From Mumia sp050632745 (GTDB lineage Bacteria; Actinomycetota; Actinomycetes; Propionibacteriales; Nocardioidaceae): a DNA stretch of 64,000 nucleotides. Below, one piece after another: positions 24,705-32,822 of the stretch. The translations under genes and the position numbers were made by a program. Positions within the stretch are counted from its first letter, which is position 1. Each line of letters starts with the position of its first letter. The stretch lies in assembly GCF_050632745.1 (NCBI RefSeq), contig NZ_JBODSD010000005.1:124001-188000 (forward strand), given 5' to 3'. The notes beneath the pieces were generated by a model. It worked only from the letters and a program-made list of their open reading frames with translations, searched no databases and was not told the DNA's origin.

Positions 24705-25133
24705 ATGACCCAGCCCAAGAAGAACGGCCCCGGACCCACCCTGCTCTCGGGCGGCAACCCGCAGATCCCGAAGGGCGACGGCGACGGGCCGGTCCAGGAC
24801 TACATCGAGGCGATGCCCGGCTGGAAGAGCGCCGTCGGCCGCCGCCTCGACGACCTGGTCGTACGCTCCGTCCCCGACGTCCACAAGGCCGTCAAGTGGA
24901 ACCAGCCCTTCTACGGCCCCGACGGCAAGACGTGGTTCCTCTCGTTCCGCTGCTACACGGCATACGTCCAGGTGCAGTTCCTCAAGGGCACGTCGCTCGA
25001 CCCCGTGCCGCCGAAGCCGTCGAAGCACGACGAGGTCCGCTACCTCGACATCCACGAGGACGACGAGCTCGACGAGGGCCAGCTCCGTTCCTGGCTCGAG
25101 CAGACCGCTCAGCTGCCTGGCGTGACGATGTGA
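24705..25133 (+). CDS. DUF1801 protein
   Basis: 142 residues. The DUF1801 (YdhG/YjbR-like) core is seen in VQDYIEAMPGWKSAVGRRLD and PDVHKAVKWNQPFYG. Proteins of this fold often have unknown small-molecule or DNA-related roles. The start at 24705 is preferred from homology; a GTG at 24672 would add 11 residues. A TAGCGT box at 24668-24673 would give a 25-nt leader. Confidence 0.78.
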   Translation: MTQPKKNGPGPTLLSGGNPQIPKGDGDGPVQDYIEAMPGWKSAVGRRLDDLVVRSVPDVHKAVKWNQPFYGPDGKTWFLSFRCYTAYVQVQFLKGTSLDPVPPKPSKHDEVRYLDIHEDDELDEGQLRSWLEQTAQLPGVTM

Positions 25134-25140
25134 CCCGTCC

Positions 25141-27351
25141 TCAGCGGAGGTAGCGCTGCGCCACCACCGCCTGCTGGTCTGCTGGACGACCGAGCTGCAT
25201 CGACCAGGCCAGCCGGACCAGTACGCCGTGCGACCACACGAGAGGTGTCGCCGCGCGCGTCCCCTCGCCGGCGGAGCAGCACGCGCGACCGGTCGGCGGT
25301 CGTCCGTCCCACACCTGCTCGGAGATCATGTCGCCGCTGTTCGCGGCGGCCGCGACAGTGGCGAGGTACGCCGACGCGTCCCGCCCTGCGGCGACCTCCT
25401 GCTCTCCGCGCTCTCCGGTGAGGATCGGCCAGCCGCGGCCGAGCGTCGTGAACGTGCCCGGGTCGGTGATCGTCCACTGCCCGCCGTCGCGCGTCTCGCC
25501 GTACCCGTCGAAGCTGAAGCGCCGCCAGAAGGGGCCGTTCGGCGTCGACACCTTCAGCTCTCGGTCGACGACCGGAAGCGACGACACGACGTCCGGGTCG
25601 TCGGGCGGCAGGATCCCCCACCGGGTGAGCGCGAGGAAGCTGGGATCGACGACGCGTCGCTGGTCGATCTGCACCGGGCCACCGTCGCCCATCTGGTACG
25701 GCGAGGCGGTGTCGGGCTGGCCGTTCTTCGTGAGCCGCAGGAAGTACGGCCGCGTCGACAGCGGTCCGGTGGTGGTGACCGTCCAGTCCTTCACCTGCGC
25801 CGCCCAGCTGTCCGCGAGTCGCAGCCATCGCGCTGCGGACGCCGCGTCACCGTTGCGACGGGCGATGTCGGCGGCGCACACGAGTCCGGCGATCTGCGCC
25901 GCGATCGAGTTCGGCGAGTAGCCGGACTGGTTCTCCCAGCGCTCCTGCGGCGAGTACGGCGCGGCGCGCCCCGTCTCCTCGTCGCGGAAGGACGCGAGGA
26001 AGTCCGCCGCGCGCTTGACGCCCTGGTACGTCGCGGCGTCGGTCTTCCCGGTCAGGCGCGCGAGGACGATCGGCAGCGCCACCTCGTCCAGCTGGAGCTC
26101 CGACCACACCGGCTTCCCGGTCACGTCGGAGTTCTGCGGGAACGACCCGTCCGGCTTCTGCTGGACCCGGAAGAGCCAGTCGACGATCCGCCGCGCGGCC
26201 GCCCGGTCCCCCATCGCCCACATCGCGCTCCCGAACTCGTAGGAGTCGCGGGACCAGACGAGGTGGTACGCGCCCGACGGCGAGGAGAGGTCCGGCACCT
26301 CGTCGCCCCACACCCACGGTGCGGAGGGTGAGGCGACGACGGCACCCGGGTTGAGCTTGTCCTCGGCGGCCGCGAGCACCAGCGCGGACGCCAGGTACTC
26401 GCGCCGCACGCGGGCTGCGGTGCGGGGCACCCGCCTGAGGGACGCGAGGTAGCGGTGCCAGCCACGGTCGTACCGACGCTGGACCGACGCCCACCCCGAG
26501 CGGCTGCTCACGGCGGCCGCGGCCCGCGCGGCAGCCGGCCGCCGTCCGAAGCCGAGGGTGATCGTCGCCCGCTGCCGCCCGCGCAGCCCGTCGACCCGGC
26601 TCACCCGGGCGGTCTGCACGACGTTGCCCGGCCCGGCGGAGCGGTGCCGCCGGTCGAGGGCGTGGTCGGTGCGGAGGTCGCGCCACCCGTCGCTGGCGCG
26701 CCCGACGAACCCGTTGCTGCGCGCGCCGAACCGCGGCGTCGCACGAAGCGTGGTCGCGACCTGGCCGTCGCTCGCCACGAGCGTGCGACCCGCCGTCCAC
26801 GCACGGTCGTCCATGCCGTTGTTCGTCAGCGCCGGGTCGTACCGGACGAAGAGCTTGTAGCGGCGCCCGTCCAGCGACCGCAGTCGAACGCGAAGGACCA
26901 GGGAGTCGCGCCGCGGATCGGTCGCGATCTGCTTGGTCAGGCGGTAGCGGCCCGCGCGTCCGCCGACCTGCTCGAACCGGAGGCTGCGCGCGTCGGGGCG
27001 GGCGGTGGACGGGCGCATCCGGACGGACTCGCGATCGGTGAAGGTGGCGCCGTCGGTGACGATCAGCTCGAGGCTGCGCACGCTCGGCGTCGACAGGTCG
27101 GGGTAGAAGACCTCGCTGACGCGGCCGCGCTGCAGGGTGAACCACACGTTGCTGCGCCGGGACCGCGCCGTACCGAAACCGGTCTTGTCGGCCTCGGTCC
27201 AGGTGCTCTTGCGGCCTGGCCCGTCGGGTGCGGGGTCACCGGGCGCCGCCGCAGCGGGCACGGCGGCGAGGAGGGAACAGCCGAGGAGCAGGGAGACCGC
27301 GGCGGCCAGCGCTGCGGTCGGCGGACGCGAGGACGTACGACGTGCGGGCAT
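25141..27351 (-). CDS. Secreted GH15 glucoamylase/glucodextranase-like enzyme
   Basis: 736 residues. A signal peptide ends near residue 37 (AAA/APG). A glucodextranase-type N-terminal beta-sandwich (about 45-290) precedes the (alpha/alpha)6 GH15 barrel. The likely general acid is in ERWENQSGYSPNSIA and the base in MISEQVWDG, the two GH15 signature regions. It should release glucose from the non-reducing ends of alpha-glucans outside the cell. ATG at 27351 has GGAGGTCCCC upstream; an ATG at 27411 would put the signal peptide too far in. Its end is 8 bp from the convergent DUF1801 gene. Confidence 0.88.
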   Translation of the reverse strand: MPARRTSSRPPTAALAAAVSLLLGCSLLAAVPAAAAPGDPAPDGPGRKSTWTEADKTGFGTARSRRSNVWFTLQRGRVSEVFYPDLSTPSVRSLELIVTDGATFTDRESVRMRPSTARPDARSLRFEQVGGRAGRYRLTKQIATDPRRDSLVLRVRLRSLDGRRYKLFVRYDPALTNNGMDDRAWTAGRTLVASDGQVATTLRATPRFGARSNGFVGRASDGWRDLRTDHALDRRHRSAGPGNVVQTARVSRVDGLRGRQRATITLGFGRRPAAARAAAAVSSRSGWASVQRRYDRGWHRYLASLRRVPRTAARVRREYLASALVLAAAEDKLNPGAVVASPSAPWVWGDEVPDLSSPSGAYHLVWSRDSYEFGSAMWAMGDRAAARRIVDWLFRVQQKPDGSFPQNSDVTGKPVWSELQLDEVALPIVLARLTGKTDAATYQGVKRAADFLASFRDEETGRAAPYSPQERWENQSGYSPNSIAAQIAGLVCAADIARRNGDAASAARWLRLADSWAAQVKDWTVTTTGPLSTRPYFLRLTKNGQPDTASPYQMGDGGPVQIDQRRVVDPSFLALTRWGILPPDDPDVVSSLPVVDRELKVSTPNGPFWRRFSFDGYGETRDGGQWTITDPGTFTTLGRGWPILTGERGEQEVAAGRDASAYLATVAAAANSGDMISEQVWDGRPPTGRACCSAGEGTRAATPLVWSHGVLVRLAWSMQLGRPADQQAVVAQRYLR

Positions 27352-27506
27352 GGGGACCTCCGAAGCGTTGACGGAGAGGTTCCCCACCGGACCGCGGGAC
27401 AAACCGGACACCAGCGAGGCGCTCCGAAGGGGCGCCCGACCTCGGTCGGCATGCGGGCCTCGGGTTCGGGTACCGCGTCATGACACACACCGACGAAGGG
27501 AGTGCC

Positions 27507-27983
27507 ATGACGGACGAGCAGCAGAAGCTCCTCGACCTGGTCGACGACCTGACGATCGCGATGTTCACCACCGTCGACGTCGACGGGACGCTGACGAGCC
27601 GGCCGATGGCCCGGCAAGAGGTCGACCCGAGCGCGCAGCTCTGGTTCATCACCGCCCGGGACTCACGTCAGGTCGCGCACATCGCCGCACGACCGCACGT
27701 GGGCATCACGTTCTCGTCCGCCGACACCTGGGTGTCGCTGAACGGGACGGCGACCGCCGTCGACGATCCCGCCAAGCTCGAGGAGCTCTGGAACACGTTC
27801 GCGGAGGCGTGGATGCCGGAGGGTCCGGACGACCCGAACGTCGTCCTCATCCGCGTGGACCTCGAGGGCGGGGAGTACTGGGACACCCCGGGCGGACGTG
27901 TCGCCTCCCTCATCAGCTTCGCAAAGGCCAAGCTCACGGGGACGGCGTACGAGGGCGCGGAGAACGAGCGCGTCGACCTCTAA
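27507..27983 (+). CDS. Pyridoxamine-phosphate-oxidase-like (general stress protein 26) flavoprotein
   Basis: 158 residues of the split-barrel FMN-binding fold: LTIAMFTTVDVDGTLTSRPM at the start, then LWFITARDSRQVAHI and FSSADTWVSLNGTA, as in the general stress protein 26 group. It probably binds FMN or F420 and reduces an unknown substrate. ATG is preceded by AAGGGAGTGCC. Monocistronic and convergent with the GyrI-like gene. Confidence 0.85.
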   Translation: MTDEQQKLLDLVDDLTIAMFTTVDVDGTLTSRPMARQEVDPSAQLWFITARDSRQVAHIAARPHVGITFSSADTWVSLNGTATAVDDPAKLEELWNTFAEAWMPEGPDDPNVVLIRVDLEGGEYWDTPGGRVASLISFAKAKLTGTAYEGAENERVDL

Positions 27984-27995
27984 CGACGACGTCCG

Positions 27996-28610
27996 TCAGG
28001 CGCCGTCGACGGGCTGGCGCAGGATCGTCCGAAGCCTGGCCGGCTCGGTCTTGCGGGGGTCGGACAGGTAGATCTCGTGGTGCGGGCCGGTCGGCTCGAG
28101 GCCGTGGGCGGGCAGGAACTCGTCGTGCAGGCGGCGGAGCGTGGGGCCCTCGTCGTCGTACGAGCCACGGTGCAGGATCTGGACGCTGCGGCCCTCGTGG
28201 TACCGCGCGAAGCGGACGAGGTCGAGCGCGGGCCGCTGCTTCCTGCGGGCGGCGACCATGGCTTCCTCCACGATCGCCGCGGTGATCCAGTCCGGCTGAG
28301 CGATCATCATCGTCCAGTCCCAGGCGCCCTTGTCGCGGGTGAGGAACACCGTCATGTCGTCCGCGAACCACAGTCCCTCCAGCGGCGCCACCGTGTGCAC
28401 GCGCTCGAGGCGGGACTTCGCGACGGCGCGGACCGCGTACGAGGCGGTGTAGAGCGCCTCGACCGCCTCCCGGTACGACGCGGCGGTGTTGGGGTCTCCA
28501 TGACCGTCGACCATGAGGAACGCCATCTCGGGCACGTCGACGAGCGCGAACTCGTCGGCCTTGGGCGCGTAGAGATCCCTGCGGTCCTTCTTCACGTCGT
28601 AGCTCGACAC
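27996..28610 (-). CDS. GyrI-like small-molecule-binding protein
   Basis: 204 residues from a GTG with AGGAG upstream. The whole protein matches GyrI-like domains without a DNA-binding part: DEFALVDVPEMAFLMVDGHG near the N-terminus and EPTGPHHEIYLSDP near the C-terminus. Such stand-alone forms bind hydrophobic ligands or hydrolyse cyclopropanoids in some cases. It is divergent from the Ser-triplet-repeat gene, whose start lies 50 bp away, so the two share a promoter region. Confidence 0.82.
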   Translation of the reverse strand: MSSYDVKKDRRDLYAPKADEFALVDVPEMAFLMVDGHGDPNTAASYREAVEALYTASYAVRAVAKSRLERVHTVAPLEGLWFADDMTVFLTRDKGAWDWTMMIAQPDWITAAIVEEAMVAARRKQRPALDLVRFARYHEGRSVQILHRGSYDDEGPTLRRLHDEFLPAHGLEPTGPHHEIYLSDPRKTEPARLRTILRQPVDGA

Positions 28611-28648
28611 TCGCCTGCTCCTCAACCCCGCCGGCGCTCGAGCGACGC

Positions 28649-28654
28649 TAGACT
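28649..28654 (+). promoter_or_regulatory. -10 box of the leaderless Ser-triplet gene
   Basis: TAGACT followed by 6 nt and GTG at 28661. The match to the leaderless layout seen at seven other genes here is the main evidence that this unusual frame is expressed. Confidence 0.55.
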
Positions 28655-28660
28655 GCCGCC

Positions 28661-28957
28661 GTGCTCTCGTGGCGTTCTCAGAACTCGTTCTTGTCGATCT
28701 GCTCCGAGAGCTCGGTGCTGTCCATCGGGAGCATCGGGTCGATCGCCTCGATCGGATCCATCGGCTCGTTCGCGTCCGTCGGATCGATCGGCTCCCTGAT
28801 GTCGGCGCTGTCGATGCTCTCCCACCAGAGCGCCTGCTCCCTCCTCAGTCGGCAGAGCAGCTGCTCGATCCTCAGCGACCAGAGCAGCACGTCGATCCTG
28901 AGCCGCCGCCGTGAGCGGTCCGTGCTCAACCGTCGCCACGAACACCCTCCGTCGTAG
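28661..28957 (+). CDS. Protein with serine at every third residue (S-x-x)27
   Basis: 98 residues. Serine occupies positions 3, 6, 9 and so on to 81, 27 consecutive triplets without an exception. Position 2 of the triplet is mostly Ile/Val/Leu/Phe and position 3 mostly Gly/Ala/Leu in the first half (SIGSIGSIASIGSIGSFA); the second half is more polar (SRQSSCSILSDQ). The tail RRRERSVLNRR is basic. Serine codons mix TCN and AGY, so the pattern is kept at protein level and is not DNA slippage. No family is recognised. The regular period suggests a solenoid or fibre. It overlaps the convergent MBL gene by 32 bp. Confidence 0.72.
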   Translation: MLSWRSQNSFLSICSESSVLSIGSIGSIASIGSIGSFASVGSIGSLMSALSMLSHQSACSLLSRQSSCSILSDQSSTSILSRRRERSVLNRRHEHPPS

Positions 28958-29771
28958 CGATCCCGGTCTCGCCGTCGTGGTCGCCGCGGACCCACGCGAC
29001 GTGGCGGGCGGCGGAGTGCTCGAGGACCGCCTTGGCGTCCCCGTCGATCAGGTTGCCGAAGTTGCCGACGATGCGGTCGAACGCGAGCGGCGCGAGCCGG
29101 TCCGCGATCGCCTGCACGGTCCCGGCCGACAGGGGAATCTTGTTGGGATAGCTGCGCATGAATCCCAGCGACCGGCGGTCCGGGTTGGGGAAGACGGTGT
29201 CGCCGCTGAGCAGGAGCCCCTTGCTCGTGACGTCGTCCGCCCAGTGCGCGACGGCGGCGCCGGCGAAGTGCCCGCCGATGCGATGGAGGGTCAAGCCAGG
29301 CGCGAGCACGTGCTCGTCCTCCCACAGCGCCACCCGGTCCGTGCGTCGCCCGATCCACTCGGCGTCCGACGCGCACACCAGCACGGGGGCGTCCAGGGCC
29401 TCGCCCCAGGCCGTCTGGACGCCGAACATGTGCGGGTGGCTCGCCGCGACCGCCAGCACGGGACCGCGCTCCAGGATCCGTCGGGCCGTCCCGTCGTCGA
29501 GGTAGCCCGTCGGGTCCCACAGCAGCGACCCCTCGTCCGTCGTCACGAGCTGCGCGGTCTGGCCGATCCCGACCTTCGGCGCGGTCGTGATCTCCGCCCG
29601 TCGAGGCTCGCGATCGGTCCAGACCAGCTGCTGCCCCGCCTCCCGGAGCTCCGCCGTGGTCGTCCAGCGCTGCCCGTCGGCCGGCACCCACTGGCGCTCG
29701 TCGGCGCAGATGGGGCACACCTCAGGAACGGGCTCGCTGAACTCGACGGCACACGTGGCACAGATCCGCAT
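28926..29771 (-). CDS. MBL-fold hydrolase with N-terminal zinc ribbon
   Basis: 281 residues from ATG at 29771 after GGGGGAGGACCAGC. A rubredoxin-like zinc ribbon (CATCAVEFSEPVPEVCPIC, residues 4-22) precedes a metallo-beta-lactamase fold with AASHPHMFG, GGHFAGAAVAHW and LSGDTVFPNPD. The first motif lacks the full HxHxDH set, keeping only SHPH, so metal binding may be altered. Family members are common in actinobacteria without known substrates. The 3' end overlaps the Ser-triplet gene. Confidence 0.82.
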   Translation of the reverse strand: MRICATCAVEFSEPVPEVCPICADERQWVPADGQRWTTTAELREAGQQLVWTDREPRRAEITTAPKVGIGQTAQLVTTDEGSLLWDPTGYLDDGTARRILERGPVLAVAASHPHMFGVQTAWGEALDAPVLVCASDAEWIGRRTDRVALWEDEHVLAPGLTLHRIGGHFAGAAVAHWADDVTSKGLLLSGDTVFPNPDRRSLGFMRSYPNKIPLSAGTVQAIADRLAPLAFDRIVGNFGNLIDGDAKAVLEHSAARHVAWVRGDHDGETGIATTEGVRGDG

Positions 29772-29908
29772 GCTGGTCCTCCCCCGCTGCTTGCCCTCGG
29801 TCGACCCGCACACCGTACCCAGGACGGCCGACATCCGCGGTCCGGCAGCGACCGCCACACCGCTCCGTACAGTGAAGGCGTCGGCCGTCCGCACCGAGAG
29901 GAGCAACC

Positions 29909-30640
29909 ATGGCACTCGTCCTGGTGACCGGAGCGTCGACCGGGCTGGGCCTGGCCACCGCGACGGCGCTCGCTGCCGACGGGCACGACGTCGTCCTGCA
30001 CGCCCGCAACGCCGGCCGTCTCGACGACCCGGGCGTCCTCGAGCGGATGCACGACGTGGTCTACGGCGATCTCGCCCAGCTCGACGCGACGGTGCAGGTC
30101 GCGCGGCAGGCGGACGCGATCGGGCCGTTCGACGCCGTCGTCCACAACGCCGGCGTGATGCGCAGCCGCGACACGCTGGCGGTGAACACGGTCGCGCCGT
30201 TCGTGCTCACCGCGACGATGACGGCGCCCGGTCGATCGATCGTCCTGAGCAGCGGGATGCACCGGTCGGGATCGCCGCAGCGCCTCGAAGCCGACTTCGC
30301 CGACCCGGGCCGTACGTCGTACGAGGACAGCAAGCTCTTCGTCACGGCGTTGGCCCTCGCCCTGGCGCGCCGCCGACCGCAGACGCTGACCCACGTCGTG
30401 GACCCCGGCTGGGTCCCGACCCGGATGGGCGGTCCGTCGGCTCCGGACGACCTCGAGGACGGCCACCGGACGCAGGTGTGGCTCGCGACCGCAGACGCGG
30501 AGTCCCTCGAGCCGCGCTCGGGCGGCTACTGGTACCACCGGGTGGCCCGCGCGCCTCACCCCGCGGCGGCGGACGTGACGTTCCAGGAAGCCGTCGTGTC
30601 CGCACTCGAGGCGCGCACCGGCATCGCGCTCCCGAACTGA
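29909..30640 (+). CDS. Short-chain dehydrogenase/reductase
   Basis: 243 residues. The nucleotide motif is TGASTGLG at residues 7-14, the structural motif is NAG near residue 81, and the catalytic YEDSK holds Tyr and Lys, with Ser in LSSGMHRSG. NAD(P)-dependent oxidoreductase of unknown substrate. GAGAGGAGCAACC precedes the ATG. It stands alone, divergent from the MBL gene. Confidence 0.87.
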   Translation: MALVLVTGASTGLGLATATALAADGHDVVLHARNAGRLDDPGVLERMHDVVYGDLAQLDATVQVARQADAIGPFDAVVHNAGVMRSRDTLAVNTVAPFVLTATMTAPGRSIVLSSGMHRSGSPQRLEADFADPGRTSYEDSKLFVTALALALARRRPQTLTHVVDPGWVPTRMGGPSAPDDLEDGHRTQVWLATADAESLEPRSGGYWYHRVARAPHPAAADVTFQEAVVSALEARTGIALPN

Positions 30641-30670
30641 GTGGCTCGGTCTCCCGAGACTGCAGGGGAA

Positions 30671-30710
30671 GGCCAGGCGACGAGGCTCTCGGGTACCCCG
30701 CCGCCTGGCC
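30671..30710. terminator. Possible bidirectional hairpin terminator
   Basis: GGCCAGGCG (30671-30679) and CGCCTGGCC (30702-30710) are perfect 9-bp arms separated by 22 nt, lying between the convergent SDR gene and the secreted-protein gene. Confidence 0.45.
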
Positions 30711-30720
30711 GGTCAGGGGG

Positions 30721-31281
30721 TCAGAACCGCCCGAGGGGACGCGGGGTCGCGTACCCGAAGGTGTCGCCCGCGCTGAAGGCGCTCACGCCGAACGTCGCGT
30801 TCAGCGCGCCGGCGGCCACCGCCGTGAGACGCAGGCTGACGAGTCCGAGGTCGCGCCGGTCGGAGCGGCGGATGGTGAACAGGTCGACGCGACCGGCGTT
30901 GCCGACGGCCGAACCCGACACCTTGCCGGTGACCTTCAGCCGACGCAGGTCGATGGTGAACCGGCGGAGCGTGATCGACGCGGACCCGGCGGTCAGGCTG
31001 ATGCCCCCGCTGTGCTTGATCCGCAGCTTCTTCAGCGAGTAGCCCCGGATCGGGAACCGCGCGGCGAGCGTGCCCTTGTAGGCGAACGCCTTCGCGCCGC
31101 CGACCGCCGCCGGCGTGATGCCTGCCCCGGCGACCAGGTCGTACACGTCGGGAGCGACGACGACCTGCGTGTAGCCGACCTTGTGACGGGACTCCGCCTG
31201 GGCCGGGGCAGCCGCCCCGACCGCGACGAGCCCGAGCACCGCTGCGAGAGCAGTGAGCGCCTTGATGAACGTGCCTCTCAT
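30721..31281 (-). CDS. Secreted protein, likely target of the adjacent ECF sigma factor
   Basis: 186 residues. Signal peptide MRGTFIKALTALAAVLGLVA, with cleavage after AQA near residue 29. The mature part is a beta-rich domain (SGGISLTAGSASITLRRFTI, RRDLGLVSLRLTAVAAGAL) that resembles HtaA-like or lipid-carrier beta sandwiches only vaguely; no firm family. No cysteine. GGGAGGAGAGAACAC precedes the ATG. It follows the sigma and anti-sigma genes on the same strand and has its own sigma-like promoter at 31330-31357, recalling the SigK-RskA-MPT70 layout of mycobacteria. Confidence 0.75.
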   Translation of the reverse strand: MRGTFIKALTALAAVLGLVAVGAAAPAQAESRHKVGYTQVVVAPDVYDLVAGAGITPAAVGGAKAFAYKGTLAARFPIRGYSLKKLRIKHSGGISLTAGSASITLRRFTIDLRRLKVTGKVSGSAVGNAGRVDLFTIRRSDRRDLGLVSLRLTAVAAGALNATFGVSAFSAGDTFGYATPRPLGRF

Positions 31282-31329
31282 GTGTTCTCTCCTCCCTGCT
31301 GATGACGGCCACGGCGTGGCCTACCTCTG

Positions 31330-31357
31330 CTTCGGTCGCTCAACCCTGGTCGGTTGC
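31330..31357 (-). promoter_or_regulatory. Candidate ECF-sigma promoter for the secreted-protein gene
   Basis: Minus-strand GCAACC (31352-31357), 16 bp, CCGAAG (31330-31335). It resembles the second site at 32585-32611 and the mycobacterial SigK consensus CCATCC-N16/17-CCGAAT as I recall it. The -35 part overlaps the last codons of the anti-sigma gene. Confidence 0.4.
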
Positions 31358-32029
31358 ACGGACCGGAGACTGCGGCTGCCCGCCGTAGTCGGCGCGCAGC
31401 ACGGACGTCGCCGAGTGGGCTGGGTCGCCGTCGTCCCGCTCGAGGCTGACGTCGACCACCTGGTACCGAGCGACGAGGTCCGCGGGGAGCTCGAACGTCG
31501 CCGCGCCGTCGGGGTCGATGACACCGAGGGCGAGCATCTTCTCCGTCGCCGGATCGAACAGCCACGCGTAGTAGAAGTCCTCCGGGCCGATGGCCGGGAG
31601 ATTCTCGGTCGTGATCGCCATGCGAACCCCGTTGTCCGACTCGGTCATCACGACCTCGCCGCTCCCCTCGCCCTCGACCGGCTCCAGGGCCGCCGTCTGC
31701 CGCGGCGCACGCGTCGCCCCGTCGTCGCCGAGGAAGGACGGGACCGCGACGGCACCGAGCAGCAGGACCACGGCGGCCGCCGCCAGCGCGACCGGCCGCC
31801 TCCACCACGCCCTGCCGCGCGGCGAGAGGACGGGCGGGACGGGCAGCTCGACCGGGGCGGGACGGCGCAGCGTACGCGTCGTGGACGTGAGCAGGGCGTG
31901 GCCGGCCGCCAGGGTGACCAGCTCGTCCTTGCACGCGTCGCACGTGCCGACGTGGGCCTCGATCGCGAGGACCTCACGGTTGGTGAGCTCGCCGCGCAGC
32001 AGGCCGACGAGGTCCGGATGCTCGGTCAT
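31340..32029 (-). CDS. RskA-like anti-sigma factor
   Basis: 229 residues. An N-terminal zinc-binding anti-sigma domain has HVGTCDACKDEL (HxxxCxxC) near residues 25-36. One transmembrane helix (PVALAAAAVVLLLGAVAVPS, about 80-100) leads to an extracellular RskA-type C-terminal domain (ENLPAIGPEDFYYAWLFDPA). It should hold the sigma factor at the membrane until regulated proteolysis. Its ATG overlaps the sigma stop by 4 bp, ensuring equal synthesis. Confidence 0.88.
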   Translation of the reverse strand: MTEHPDLVGLLRGELTNREVLAIEAHVGTCDACKDELVTLAAGHALLTSTTRTLRRPAPVELPVPPVLSPRGRAWWRRPVALAAAAVVLLLGAVAVPSFLGDDGATRAPRQTAALEPVEGEGSGEVVMTESDNGVRMAITTENLPAIGPEDFYYAWLFDPATEKMLALGVIDPDGAATFELPADLVARYQVVDVSLERDDGDPAHSATSVLRADYGGQPQSPVRATDQG

Positions 32030-32577
32030 CGCTCCGCCCCCTCCGCCGCTCGCATGATGTCTCCCAGCCGTCTGGTGCCACGGGCGGCACGGGCCTTCAC
32101 GGTCCCGAGCGGTACGTCGAGCCGCGCAGCGATCTCCCGCTGCGTCAGCTCGTCGAAGTAGGCCATCTCCACGACCGTGCGCTCGTGCTCCGGCAACCGC
32201 GCCACCGCCCAGCGGACGTCGGCGGCGTCGGCGAACCTGTCCACGGTCTCGCGCCCGTCCTCTCCCGCGAGGTCCCGCACCGCCTCGACGTCGACGACGG
32301 CGTGCCTGCGGGAGCGCAGCACGTCGACCGCCCGGTGGTGGGCGATCGTGAACAGCCAGCCGCTGAACCGCTGACCGGGGTCGTAGCGGGAGGCGCCCCG
32401 CCACACGTCGAAGAACGTGCGCTGCAGGACGTCCTCCGCCTCGTCCGGGCCGACGTACCTGCTGACGTAGGCCAGGACGACCGGCGCGTACCGCTCGTAC
32501 GCCTCCTGCAGCGCAGCCTCGTCCCGCCGCGCGAGGCGCACGCCGATGGCCTGCTCGCCGGCGTCGGGAACGTCCAT
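32026..32577 (-). CDS. ECF RNA polymerase sigma factor, SigK-like
   Basis: 183 residues with sigma-70 region 2 (LAYVSRYVGPDEAEDVLQRT, then GWLFTIAHHRAVDVLRSRR) and region 4 (AYFDELTQREIAARLDVPLG and TVKARAARGTRRL). The RskA-type partner and the downstream secreted protein point to the SigK (ECF19-like) group. The ATG at 32577 is only 7 nt from the candidate -10 element at 32585-32590, which implies an autoregulated, leaderless transcript. Confidence 0.88.
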   Translation of the reverse strand: MDVPDAGEQAIGVRLARRDEAALQEAYERYAPVVLAYVSRYVGPDEAEDVLQRTFFDVWRGASRYDPGQRFSGWLFTIAHHRAVDVLRSRRHAVVDVEAVRDLAGEDGRETVDRFADAADVRWAVARLPEHERTVVEMAYFDELTQREIAARLDVPLGTVKARAARGTRRLGDIMRAAEGAER

Positions 32578-32584
32578 GACCGTT

Positions 32585-32611
32585 CTTCGGAGCCGACGGC
32601 GGTACGGATGC
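32585..32611 (-). promoter_or_regulatory. Candidate autoregulatory ECF promoter
   Basis: Minus-strand GCATCC (32606-32611), 15 bp, CCGAAG (32585-32590), ending 7 nt before the sigma ATG. Both boxes are shared, with one base difference, with the site before the secreted-protein gene. Confidence 0.45.
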
Positions 32612-32702
32612 CCGGGCGTCGATCTTTTCCGGCGATCTGCGAACCGCGCGGCCGGTCGCTAGCGTCGGAGACGAGGCGCTCCTCCACCCCCGAGCGTCCC
32701 CC

Positions 32703-32745
32703 CAGAAACCGGGGTCTGGCCTACGCGGTCCAGGCCCCGGTTCTG
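32703..32745 (-). terminator. Imperfect hairpin terminator downstream of the XRE gene
   Basis: CAGAAACCGGGGTCTGG (32703-32719) pairs with CCAGGCCCCGGTTCTG (32730-32745) with one bulge and one mismatch, around a 10-nt loop. It lies in the 245-bp gap between the XRE stop and the sigma-factor promoter and should separate them. Confidence 0.6.
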
Positions 32746-32822
32746 CGTGTGCGGCTCTGACGGGGGCGGCGTCCGAGCCGCCCGCTCAGCCACGACGGAG
32801 CCAAGAAGTCCGGGTGGCGACG

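Noticed and set aside
28622..28945. Minus-strand Asp/Arg/Gly-rich frame opposite the Ser-triplet gene
   Set aside because: It lacks a good start, would overlap two genes on its own strand and its regularity is explained as the complement of the S-x-x codons.
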